This document shows positions 27,456 through 37,815 of a DNA stretch of 64,000 bases, piece after piece. The notes below the pieces were generated by a model. It saw only the letters and a list, made by a program, of their open reading frames with translations, was not told the origin of the DNA and ran no database searches. Numbering within the stretch: position 1 is the stretch's first letter; each line of letters begins with the position of its first letter. The stretch lies in assembly GCF_900747795.2 (NCBI RefSeq), contig NC_041404.2, forward strand, positions 85,959,018-86,023,017, read 5' to 3'. Made by a program: the position numbers and the translations under genes. Source of the stretch: Erpetoichthys calabaricus. Taxonomy: Eukaryota; Chordata; Cladistia; Polypteriformes; Polypteridae.

Positions 27456-27615
27456 TGTTAAGGGATGTTAGCTAGCGGGCTGGCGCAGCACATAATGATG
27501 TCATCAGGCTGAGTCAGCATGCGGCTTGCTTATGGTGTGTATCATTACAGCAGTTTACAACACGACCAGCTTTGAACTGATTGCTCGAGTACTGTCATTA
27601 TTAACATGAGAAACA
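27456..27615 (+). repeat. 5' LTR (160 bp)
   Basis: Begins TGTTAAGG and ends GAGAAACA (TGT...ACA ends), and is identical to the repeat at 32116-32275. It contains two bZIP-type palindromes, TGATGTCATCA at 27496-27506 and GGCTGAGTCAGCA at 27507-27519. No clear TATA box or poly(A) signal was seen, in keeping with such a short LTR. Confidence 0.95.
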
Positions 27616-27628
27616 TGGTGTCAGAAGT
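27616..27628 (+). other. Primer-binding site, tRNA-Leu type
   Basis: TGGTGTCAGAAGT directly after the 5' LTR is complementary to the 3' end of a vertebrate tRNA-Leu(CAA) including its CCA (as recalled). The match extends over 13 nt. Confidence 0.75.
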
Positions 27629-27757
27629 TTAACCACACGGCTCCGAAGACTAAAAAACACATTGCTTTTCTTTCGCATCCTAAGCACAGACAAGGGCTGC
27701 GCCGCTGCGAATCAATTCAAGTTAGTAGTCGCGCTCATCCTGGACTTATCCACGGAT

Positions 27758-30700
27758 ATGGCAACACACATTCCGCCTCCTACGGCAATGAAAATGAGTG
27801 GCGACCTGGGCACAAACTGGGATGTTTTCAGGTCAGAATTTGAAGATTATGCCATTGCTATCGAGCTTAATAGGAAGGACGCCGCAATTCAAGCGGCCAC
27901 GTTGCGGAGTATCATGGGCGCCGAGTGCAGACATGTCTACAAGCACAACCTAAATCTTTCAGCAGCGGACCAGTCCAATGTTACGGCTATTCTAAATGCA
28001 TTGGAGGGACACTTTAAACCTACGAAGAACGTGATTTATGAACGCTATGTTTTTGGGAGTTGCAAACAGGAGGAAGGGGAGCCATTTGACAGTTTTCTTA
28101 CACGGTTAAAAGAAAAATCCGCCACCTGTGAGTATGGAGCATTAAGAGACGAATTTGTTCGCGATAAAATCGTGCTAGGTATAGCAAATGAAGCAACCCG
28201 CAGACGGTTATTACGAGAGAGAGATCTCACCCTGGCCATGGCCGTGGAGACATGTCGATCAGCAGAGCTCACTGACATGAGACTTCGGTCAATGGAGTTG
28301 GATAAACCTTCCATGGATAGTGTTAATGCCACCTCAAAGCGAATTACTAGGAGGCCACTACCCATCACCGCAGCAAAGCAGGCAAGTCAGTTTTCAGGCC
28401 CAGATACAGATCGACCAACATGCAAATATTGTGGCAGTCCACATGGACGTGGGAGGGAGCACTGTCCAGCATATGGAAAAACATGCAACTTATGTCAAAC
28501 AGCCAACCACTTCGCTAGAGTGTGCTTGAAAAGCAAGAGAAGACAAATGGAAGGTAAACTTCTTACCATTGAACCAGAGGTAAACCAAGCAGGCAGCTGT
28601 GCTGATAATGATGTTTATTCTACTGAACGCATTGGCACTATGGGTGCTAGAGGTAAGAAGTGGCTTGTTACACTGCAGCTTCACAAGAAACCACAGCAAT
28701 GTCAATTAGATTCTGGGGCCACTTGTGATGTTATGTGCTTAAAGGACAAAATGAGATTAGCACCAAGAACTAAACTACGTCCCAGTAATACCAAGTTAAA
28801 ACTGTACTCGGGTCAAACAATGACCTCCTTAGGACTCTTTGACACAGAATGTGTCATTCGTGGTTGTAAGCATAGTTTGGAGTTTGAGATCGTTGAGGGC
28901 AGTCAGAAACCTCTTCTGTCAGGCTCAACGTGTGAAAGGCTTGGCCTAATGTGCTTTACCATTCCAGCAGAGCTATACCTCATAGACAGTGCCTCATCTG
29001 TGCCCCTCACCTGCAGTAGCTTGATTAAAATGTATGCTGATGTCTTCACAGGACCAATTGACTGCCTCCCAGGCACTATACATTTCAACCTAGACAGGTT
29101 AGTACAGCCAGTTCAATGTTCCCCACGTAATGTGCCAGTTGCTATGAAGGATGCTGTTAAAGCCCAGCTTGACAAATATGAAGCTGATGGCCATATTGCC
29201 ACGGTGTCTGAACCGACTGATTGGATCAGCAACATGGTAATCGTGAAGAAGCCTGATAAATTGCGGGTGTGCATAGACCCAAAATTTCTGAATCAAGCAC
29301 TGCGACGTGCTCACTATATTATGCCCACTCTGGAGGATGTACTGTACAAACTCCCTAAGGCTAGGCTGTTTACCTTAGTGGATGCCAGAGATGCCTTTCT
29401 CCAGTGTAAGCTAGATGAGGAAAGTAGCTTCATGACCACATTTTGGACACCCTGGGGGCGGAAGAGGTGGCTGAAGCTTCCCTTTGGTGTTAGTGTTGCA
29501 CCAGAAGTGTACCAACGTAAGCAGCATGAGTTGTTGGCAGGGCTCGAGGGTGTGGAGCCAGTCGCAGATGACATCCTTATCGTAGGTTGTGGCGATACGG
29601 ATGTCGAGGCTAATAAAGACCATGACGCAAAGCTGCTTGCTTTCATGGAGCGATGCAGAAAGGTCAAGCTGAGGCTTAGCGTTAAGAAGTTGCGCTTTAA
29701 AGTGCCTGAAGTTCGCTTTCATGGACACATTTTGTCATCCAGTGGCTTAAAAGCTGATCCAGAGAAAGTGCGGGCAATTATGGAAATGCCAACTCCAACA
29801 GATGCAAAAGCTGTGCAACGATTTGTAGGGTTCATCACGTACCTGAGCAAGTTTTTACCACATCTTTCAGAAGTGTGTGAGCCCCTAAGGAAACTCTTGA
29901 GCAAGGATGTAACTTGGCACTGGCTTCCCAAACATGAAGCTGCTGTGCAAGAGATTAAGAAGCTTGTCACCACAACTCCAGTTTTGCGATACTATGATGT
30001 GTCTAAACCTGTTGCCATCCAAAGCGATTCAAGCCAACACGGTCTTGGCTGTTGCCTCATGCAAGGGGGCCAGCCCATTGCTTTTGCTTCGAGAGCATTG
30101 ACTTCAGCTGAGCAAAACTATGCACAGATAGAGAAGGAATGCCTAAGTATTGTATTTGCTTGCCAGCGTTTCCACCACTACCTATATGGCCGAGATCAAA
30201 TCATAGCAGAAACAGATCACAAACCTCTTATCTCAATTTTCAGTAAATCCCTTCTCTGTGCACCATAACGTCTTCAGAGTATGCTGCTTGCCCTCCAGCA
30301 TTACAACCTCAAAGTGGTATATAAACCAGGTCCTGAAATGTTTTTGAGTGACGCCCTCAGCAGAGCCACTACAGCGGACACAAACAGTGGTTCAGGTGAA
30401 GCATGGCACTCAGTCTGTGCGCTACAGCAGGAGCAGTTCGATCTCGAACACGTGAATCAGGCCGATTATCTCAATGTCACGGATCAGCGCCTTACTCAAA
30501 TAAGACAGCACACAGAAAAAGATGAAAACCTCCAAGCGCTTAAATCCACAGTTCTAACAGGCTGGCCAAACCTGAAAGAAGACACCAACTTAGCAGTCAG
30601 AGAATACTGGCCATACAGGGAAGAGCTCAGTGTGCAAAACGGCGTGCTTTATAAAGGTCAGAGAGTGATTATCCCAAAATCAATGCGCCCAGAAATGTTA

Positions 30701-31843
30701 AGACGGATACATGCAAGTCACATTGGCGGAGAAGCCTGTTACAGACAGGCACGTGACACCTTATACTGGCCCAGCATGCAGAGCGAGATTAAAGACTTTG
30801 TGAGCAAATGTACAGTCTGCAATGAATATGCTATAGAGCAGCAAAAAGAGACAATGATGTCTCATGAACTTCCTACCAGACCTTGGCAAATCATCAGCAT
30901 CGATCTCTTCCAGCACAACGGTAAAGATTTTCTGCTGCTGGTTGACCACTATTCGGACTTTTGGGAGATAGAGCTCTTACCTGATTTGACTGCAGAAACA
31001 ACCATCAAACGTTGTAAGGCACAGTTTGCCCGGTATGGTCAACCTGATAGAGTAATCACCGATAATGGGCCTCAGTTCGCTTGTTTTCAATTTAGACGCT
31101 TTGCTGCAGCATGGGAATTTGAACATTGCACATCCTCCCCACGACACCCAAAGGCTAATGGCAAGGCTGAAGCAGCTGTGAAACTAGCAAAGAATCTCAT
31201 CAAGAAAGCACTGCGTGACGGCACTGACGCCTGGAAGGCCATACTCCAGTGGCGTAACACACCAACTGAAACAATGGACAGTAGCCCAGCACAGCGCCTA
31301 ATGTCCAGGCGCTTGAAGACTGCCCTTCCAGTTGCCAATGCACTGTTAGAGCCCAGCGTTGTGACAGGTGTTGTGGAGAAACTACGTCAGAGAAAACAGA
31401 TAGCAAAGCTTACATATGATCGCAGTGCAAAATATCTCCCAGAGCTTTCAGTGGGGGAAGCAATTCGGATGAAGCCACCACCAGGTGATCATACGGGCAT
31501 CTGGAAACTGGGATCCTGTGTGCAGAAGGTAGCCCCGAGATCCTACTTAGTAGGAGTAGATGGCTCACTGTATCGTCGGAATAGAGTGGACTTGAGGCCT
31601 GCAGAGTCCTCTATGCAAAATTCAGATTTAAAGTCTGGGACTTTGGCAACTTTCAGTCAATCGGAAGGAAATGGCAAGGCAGAGCAACACAAGGAGAAGG
31701 AGCAGTCATCTCCTGCAATAGTAACAACACCCCCTGTTCATGACTCCGGTGCTGATGTTAGTGATGCCACCCCCGCACAACATACCACAGTCATCTCACG
31801 CTTTGGTCGGGTATCCAGGCCTCCCAACAGACTCAATTTGTGA
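27758..31843 (+). pseudogene. gag-pol region of the Ty3/gypsy element (fossil)
   Basis: Domains in Ty3/gypsy order. The capsid-like gag begins at the ATG at 27758, and two CCHC zinc knuckles start near 28421 and 28483. An aspartic protease with DSGA lies near 28709. The reverse transcriptase has a VADDIL active-site box near 29561. RNase H begins with the QSDSS aspartate near 30018 and continues to a TDHKPL box. The integrase has an HHCC zinc finger near 30709-30820 followed by D, D and E catalytic boxes near 30894, 31059 and 31160. A hydrophilic C-terminal tail follows. Overall it is nearly intact, with about one apparent break, so it is treated as a recently dead or dying copy. No envelope-like reading was seen. 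Confidence 0.9.
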
Positions 31844-32103
31844 TGTACCCCCCTTGTTCTTGCAGTTATTTCTCAGTCATTTTTCCTACTTGTGATGTTA
31901 TTGTTGCTATTACATTGTTTGAAAAAAAAAAATATATATATGTATGTACACATGTATATAGACATAGACGTACTGTGTTTATATTTAAGAAAATGTGCTA
32001 CTTCCTATAGGTCTATTATGAAAAGAAAAAAAAAAAAAAAAACAATAGTTTTACTTGGTGTCAACGGTAATTCTAGTTATACACTTGATGGCTAATTTCG
32101 TTC

Positions 32104-32115
32104 AGAAAGGAAAGA
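32104..32115 (+). other. Polypurine tract
   Basis: Purine-only AGAAAGGAAAGA abuts the 3' LTR, the expected primer position for plus-strand DNA synthesis in LTR elements. Confidence 0.8.
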
Positions 32116-32275
32116 TGTTAAGGGATGTTAGCTAGCGGGCTGGCGCAGCACATAATGATGTCATCAGGCTGAGTCAGCATGCGGCTTGCTTATGGTGTGT
32201 ATCATTACAGCAGTTTACAACACGACCAGCTTTGAACTGATTGCTCGAGTACTGTCATTATTAACATGAGAAACA
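32116..32275 (+). repeat. 3' LTR (160 bp)
   Basis: Identical to the 5' LTR and followed directly by the second ACATC target copy. It ends 868 bp before the ferritin TATA box. Its bZIP palindromes lie at 32156-32166 and 32167-32179. Confidence 0.95.
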
Positions 32276-32489
32276 ACATCCTTCCACTCTCACATTTAGG
32301 TAATTTATTTATACAATGTGCTTGTTTTACATACCCACCCCTCAACACCCAGACACCCAAAGTCATTCTTTTGTCACTTTATGCCGTCAGAACTGGGGTC
32401 TCTATTGTTGCATATGCTTCCACATCGCAGCCAATCCTTTCGTACATTGCAATAGACGGTAACTTGGTGGCAAGCCGGTCAATCCATTC

Positions 32490-33142
32490 GGTGATATAGG
32501 CGGCCGTCTAGGGCGCCGTTCAGGTTAGGTTTTACCTGGCCCAAACTCCCTTAAGGTCCGCCATTTTGGTGACAAAGGTTGCGCGTACCCCGGACCTCAA
32601 AGTCTAATAATACCGAAAGCGTGGTATGGACAACGAGGAGCACCGTTTAAGTTATTCAAGTGGCGCGCGCTTGGAAATGCCCCCTCAAACTCTGTCCACG
32701 ATATGGAGGCCGAGGCGTGCCGTTTTCTTAAGTCATAAGGCGCGCATCCCACCTCCGCCTCGTACTCGATACGGGCTCAGTTTTATCCGGCACTGCCACT
32801 CAGTTGACCGTTGCAGATTGAAATGTATGCAACGTTGACGTCTGATTAGCATTTATCTACCGGACTACCCGATTATTTACTTGTACGCAACAATGCGAAA
32901 CATTTGGAACCAACTCCAACGCGCAACTACCTGCAGAGTTTTTACTAAATTCAAACCGTAATCTTTTTACAACACAAGCAGTCAATCTTTACTGTGGAAA
33001 GGAGGCGTGCTGTTTTCTTCCAAACGCTTCTCCGGCAGAGCCCGCCTCCAGCCCTCGCTCATTGGCTACGCCCTTTCCCTTAGGGCTTCTCTCGTTCCCT
33101 AAACGTACTCATCCTGACCCCGCCCTTGTCGCCGTGCTTTTT
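32490..33142 (+). promoter_or_regulatory. CpG-rich 5' flank of the plus-strand ferritin
   Basis: By eye this stretch has many more CpG dinucleotides than its AT-rich surroundings. It holds a YY1-like CCGCCATTTT (32558-32567), several GCGC/GCGCGC patches, GC boxes and an inverted CCAAT at 33061. It begins about 215 bp after the 3' LTR of the upstream retroelement. No coding frame was recognised in it. It is best read as a CpG-island-type promoter. Confidence 0.55.
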
Positions 33143-33148
33143 TATATA
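33143..33148 (+). promoter_or_regulatory. TATA box of the plus-strand ferritin
   Basis: TATATA within a T-rich stretch, 49 nt upstream of the IRE and 158 nt upstream of the ATG. Expected start of transcription is near 33173. An inverted CCAAT box (ATTGG, 33061-33065) lies about 80 bp upstream, with GC-rich sequence around 33040-33050, matching the general plan of vertebrate ferritin H promoters. Confidence 0.75.
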
Positions 33149-33196
33149 CCGCTTCAGGCGGTTGGACACGACTTCAAATCGGTAGGAGTGAGAATA

Positions 33197-33226
33197 GTTC
33201 CTGCTTCAACAGTGATTGAACGGAAC
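33197..33226 (+). promoter_or_regulatory. Iron-responsive element in ferritin 5'UTR
   Basis: Textbook IRE: lower stem GUUCC/GGAAC, UGC/C internal loop, upper stem UUCAA/UUGAA and loop CAGUGA. It lies 80 nt before the ATG at 33307 and about 50 nt after the TATA box, so near the cap, the position needed for translational repression by IRP1/IRP2. It is closely related to the IRE of the minus-strand ferritin and to human FTH1 as I recall it. Confidence 0.96.
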
Positions 33227-33306
33227 CCCCCCCAAAGTCCTATGGTGTCCACGTTTTCTGACTTCATTGTCTGTTGTTTATTTCAGTCATTAGAGGAACT
33301 CTCACA

Positions 33307-36294
33307 ATGGCATCCCAGGTTCGCCAGAACTACCACAGCGATTGTGAAGCCGCCATCAACCGCATGGTTAACATGGAGTTGACTGCCTCCTACACCTACA
33401 TGTCAATGGTGAGTGCGGCCTGTTCACTGGCTGCATCCTCGATAGCTACAGCCCACTTGGCATCTTTACCAGAAATTCCCTTAGTTGAAGTTTTTGCTTT
33501 TCCAGGTTGGTTTCTGCCACGTGTTGGTGAAATGAGCAGCCGAGCTCGTATTGCTCTTTGTGTGCCGTGTAGTCCCGTAACTGACGCGTGACGTCAGATT
33601 TTCAGCATCTTTCTTTTCGCCATGTTCACAATTGAAGTGTAAAACGATATCGAATGAAAAGGTTCTGATAACCTATCTGCACATATAAATAACGAATGGA
33701 TTTCCGGAAAGCATTTAACTTGAAGTAATGGCTAATTGTAGATTGTTTTAATGGGGTTTTATACAGATGTTGCAACATGAGCATGGTACTGTTTGCGTAT
33801 GGGTAGGCATAACCTGGGGAGTTGGCTAACACAAGCTGGTATTTTATGTTAATTTACACCCATTGTGTACAAATACTCCAGTTCTTTTAAATTGGTGTGT
33901 ATGACTATCAGTCCAACAGATTAGTCATGGAGGGCGTATCCAGTTCAGCTGCTTGAATCGGTTTTCTTAACGGGTAATGAGACTCGTTTCACCTAAGTAA
34001 CGAAGTTATTCTTGGGCTGCTCGTCAATCTTGTCCGCTGTAGTTGGAAGTTTACAATGCATTTGTAATGTGTATTGAATGCTGCAACGTCTGGCTAGAGC
34101 GCAGTCAGTTTGACCCTACGCCATAAACATTTAGTAATTAACAGTCAAATTGGCTGCGATACCAATAACCGTCGAAAAACTGTGAGCATATAGAACAGTG
34201 TACACTGTTAACTTTAAGTTGCATCTTACGGTTGTCGAATCAAAACTGAAGCTAAATAAATGATTTTACTTGTACTAGATGTTCAATACACAGCTCATTC
34301 ACCTGTATGAGATTTAACCAGAACATCAACCAACAAATGTTAGTGATTGCAAGTAATCTAATATATACAGAATGTAATTCCCATCTCCAGTGGATTATGT
34401 AAGTGTTGTTTTTCTGACCTTTCACCAGTATTTTGAAGATAACTTGGCATAAATCAGCTTCCTTAAACACAAAAAAATCTGAAAACTCGTTATTTTGCAA
34501 ACCCTCATTAAATGTTTCCCCAAGTGCAAAAATGAGTTACAAGGAAGAGTTTGCAGCTTTACTGCAAATGGGCTGTTGTCTTAGGTGCATATTAACTTTA
34601 TGCAAATCTTAGAATTCTGTACCACAGTTTATGGCAATACATCAATTCATAAAATAGGCCTTCCTCTTCTCATTTCAATGTGAAAGACTAAGAAGGTTTA
34701 TGGATGTGTTGTGTGGGCATGCATGTGATGGGTGTAACAGAGCAAGATGCAGAGGACTGGAAGATATGGAAAATGACGATCTGCTGTGGCAACCCCTAAC
34801 AGGAGCAGCCGAAAGAAGATTGAAATAACTTGTCCATGCAATTGAATTGAAGCACCGTTTTAACTGACAATACATTTGTCTATAATTCTATGCTTGTGTT
34901 AGGGTTTACTGTGAAAGTACGTTAATGTATTTTGCGTTTTACAGTGTAGCTGACGTTTGACCTTCAAAGTGTAATATGAATATGATAATGAACCTTGAGT
35001 CTGGCTTTACTTTAGGCAGGCTTTGGCTAATTTAGAATTGGTGTACAAATGGATAAGTGACTTGCAAATTTTATTTTTTTTTTATTTTTATAATAGTCTC
35101 ACTACTTCAGACGTGATGATGTGGCCCTGGAAGGCTTTGCAAAATTCTTCAAAGAGCAAAGTGATGAAGGGAATGAGCATGCACAGGAGTTGATGGAATA
35201 TCAGAACAAAAGAGGTGGTCGCATCTTCCTTCAGGACATCAAGGTTTGTGTGCTGTTTTGTGGCTTTGACATATATTAAACTAGCTATATTACCAGATAA
35301 TTCATATGTTCTATCTCTTACCCTATGTGTACTTTCAGTGCCTTTCCTTGGTATCTTTGTCTAAGCCTCTCTTGACCAGCACTTCCTCTGTCACACTTTC
35401 CTATAAAGTTTGCTTCTTTGGCTGTCTTAAGGCTCCTTGCTCACCTCATGTCCTCTCACATTCACATTCCTCCTCTTAAGACTAAGTGTGTCTCCTACAC
35501 CGTCACTCCTTGCGTGTAATGCTATCACTTCCTCTTTCAGTTGTGTTGACTGTTATGACCAATCAGTTTCCTGTATGGAACTGGACATCCACAGACCTTG
35601 ACATTTTTTATATAGTAGGTTCTTGTCCTGAAATGTTTTTTAATTAAACTTTAAATCCATTCAGAAACCGGAAAAGGATGAGTGGGGCTGTGGTCTTGAT
35701 GCAGTGCAAGCTGCTTTAAAGCTAGAGAAAACGATCAACCAGGCTTTACTAGATCTTCACAAAATGGCATCTGACCGTGGGGACCCTCATGTAAGTATGC
35801 TTCAGCATGGTGACATAGCAGTTAAGTGTGTGTGTGTTTTGTTTTTTTTTTTGTTTTTTTAAATATATAAAAGCAGTGTCTGGTTATAGTAAGTCAGTCC
35901 TGCCAGTTACATAAGCAGTTACAAAAGTATAACTGATGGCATGTGCTCTTTTTGGGTGCACATATCTGTTCAGTATTAGTCTGTTTAAATATTACATGGT
36001 TGTCTATAGCAAGCTTAGTGAAAGGACATTGTCTGTTTAGGGCTTTTGAGGTGTGTGTGGGTCTACAACCCCAAACCCTCTTAGTTTTACTGAAAGTATT
36101 TATGATAGAACCCTAAAGAAACTGTTTTGATTCCCTAGCTCTGTGACTTCCTAGAAAGCCACTTTCTGAATGAAGAGGTGGAAATCATCAAGAAAATGGG
36201 CAACTACATCACCACTTTGAACAAGACTGGAGCTACCAGCAGTGGGTTGCCAGAATACTTGTTTGACAAACTCTCCCTGAAGGAGAGCAGTTAA
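33307..36294 (+). CDS. Ferritin subunit with altered ferroxidase centre, 4 exons, 176 aa
   Basis: Second ferritin of the window. Coding exons are 33307-33408, 35097-35243, 35665-35790 and 36139-36294, all phase 0 with GT-AG introns and the same exon sizes as the minus-strand paralogue. The start is the ATG at 33307, giving [10 protein letters not shown] as in other ferritins. An in-frame upstream extension has no ATG. Ligands Glu27, Tyr34, Glu61, His65 and Glu107 (human H numbering) are kept. Position 62 is Gly instead of Glu (residue 59, within QSDEGNEHA) and position 141 is Glu instead of Gln (residue 138, FLNEEV). Asp/Glu at 57, 60 and 61 remain, and so do channel residues Asp131 and Glu134. 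The C-terminal half ([15 protein letters not shown]) recalls L chains. Glu62 is a metal-bridging ligand in H chains and is Lys in human L, so lower ferroxidase activity is plausible but inferred. The frame, splice sites, IRE and poly(A) signal are all intact, so it looks functional. It could be a lineage-specific H/M paralogue. Confidence 0.95.
34690..34830 (+). mobile_element. LINE 3'-end fragment in ferritin intron 1
   Basis: The stretch CTGTGGCAACCCCTAACAGG followed by AGCAGCCGAAAGAAGA resembles the 3' terminus of a LINE family common in fish, as recalled; the clade was not determined. The upstream part gives a short broken reading ([16 protein letters not shown]). It sits in sense orientation in the 1.7-kb first intron of the plus-strand ferritin. 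The rest of that intron shows nothing recognisable. Confidence 0.4.
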
Positions 36295-36454
36295 CGGAAT
36301 TTTATATAGTGCTCAGTAAACCATTCCATTGGTTGCACAAGACTTGGTATTGTGTCCTGATTTCTCTTTAGTGGTATGCTACAATGTGGCCTTAAATGTT
36401 GAGCTTTCCTATATACTGCACGGAGATTTCCAGAAGTGTGACTTTTTTCATTCC

Positions 36455-36460
36455 AATAAA
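36455..36460 (+). terminator. Poly(A) signal of the plus-strand ferritin
   Basis: AATAAA 160 nt after the stop codon. The sequence just downstream (CCTGTCATTTC) gives a likely cleavage site near 36475-36480. Confidence 0.8.
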
Positions 36461-37620
36461 CCTGTCATTTCATGAAACTGCTTGGAGCATTTTGTATGTT
36501 TAACTGTTGGTGGTTGGTCAGTTAAACCTGGCTTCAAACTGTCAGTCAATTGACATGAATTTGCTTCTGGGGGAGGGATTGAGTTGGATACTGTCTGTAT
36601 GGTGAATGGGGAGCAGGGAATAAACCATATAAAAAAATTTAAATGAATCTTCAAATTAGCAGTACAGAGCTATGACTTTAAAAGTGAGTACAGGTATTTA
36701 AGGCAATCAGAACTGTGGGGACAGAGTTCAACAGGACACATGGGCTATTACCAGTTAAGAAATAAAGCTTCCATAAATGAAGAATGATTATAATAAACTC
36801 GCACTTCTTGAAGACTACACATAATACAAATGTAGCCCATAGTACTTTATAAGGTCAGTTGCATAACAACCAACATTGTGAAATGCCCAGGTAAACTATG
36901 GTAAAGATTAGGGTTGTGTGAGGATTATCTGTAGCAAAGGTGGTTTTCTGATCTGTAGGCATTTACCTAACTTACCTCTTACATACTGCAGGCAGCAGTT
37001 TAACCCATCTCATAACGGCTTGACTCCGTCTCAATTGTGTTTACATACTTGCATCTCTAAAATGACTATGTATGGATTTAACCTGTTTGTAATTTGCTAG
37101 CCTGGGTAATTTAGGATCTGAAGGGACATCAGCCTGTGAATGAAAACCTTAAAACCAGTCATGTTAACATTCGTGTTGTCACCATATCTAATTTCTCATG
37201 AAGTGAAGACTTTGTTGAGAAGCATGCTTCTTCAAAGGTGAGAGTGTGAGAGAAGATGGTCACCCTCACCCAGAAAGGACATCTGCATTTTCTTCTTAAA
37301 TTAGCGAGGCCTAACACTGCAGACTGAAGAAAAATCTGAAGCAGCTATGTACCCAGACTTGACAAGACTCCACTTCAGCATCATCAGTGTGCATGTGTTC
37401 CCTTAATTTCATATATACTGTACTTCATTCTTTTGCTGCTGGTTTTATTGTGAAGCGTTCTTTTCACTTTATAGTAATTATTTTTGGGTTGGGTTGAGGT
37501 ATATTGTTTAGAGCACTTAGTGTGGGTGATTACTATATTCGCACAGGGGTTAGCAGCTAAGAATGTACACTAAAAAAAGCAACGCGGCGAGTCGGCAGCT
37601 GCATTTGTAAGTGGCACAGG

Positions 37621-37807
37621 CAGGGCCGGATTTATATGAAAAGAGGTCCTAGGCTATTCCACTTATGAGGCCCTTTCACCTTCCATTTTTAAGTTTGTAA
37701 ATTACATGAGAGATAATAAAATTTTGCTAACAATTTGAATGTAGGCCCCTCTTGATCTTGAGGCCCTAGGCTGAAGCCTAGTTAGCCTATAGGAAAATCC
37801 GGCCCTG
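37621..37807. mobile_element. hAT MITE, 187 bp
   Basis: Inverted ends CAGGGCCGGATTT / AAATCCGGCCCTG (one mismatch or less) with perfect 8-bp target copies GGCACAGG at 37613-37620 and 37808-37815. No coding capacity. Confidence 0.9.
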
Positions 37808-37815
37808 GGCACAGG

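Larger units (their letters stand above)
27456..32275 (+). mobile_element. Ty3/gypsy LTR retrotransposon, Mag-like lineage (fossil)
   Basis: A 4.8-kb LTR element flanked by the 5-bp target duplication ACATC (27451-27455 and 32276-32280). Parts in order: 5' LTR, tRNA-Leu-type primer site, gag-pol region, polypurine tract, 3' LTR. There is no envelope region. The two 160-bp LTRs are identical by eye, so insertion was recent, although LTRs this short date poorly. The coding region is nearly whole, with about one apparent break. Two CCHC knuckles in gag, the pol domain order and the very short LTRs suit the Mag-like branch; that assignment is from memory of the family. It lies in the CpG-rich upstream flank of the plus-strand ferritin, in the same orientation as the gene. 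Confidence 0.95.

Noticed and set aside
33280-33287. Possible 5'UTR splice acceptor (TTTATTTCAG)
   Set aside because: Vertebrate ferritin H genes have no intron there, and the IRE-to-ATG distance is normal without one.
33274-33306. In-frame upstream extension of the ferritin start
   Set aside because: No ATG upstream; the ATG at 33307 gives the conserved ferritin N-terminus.
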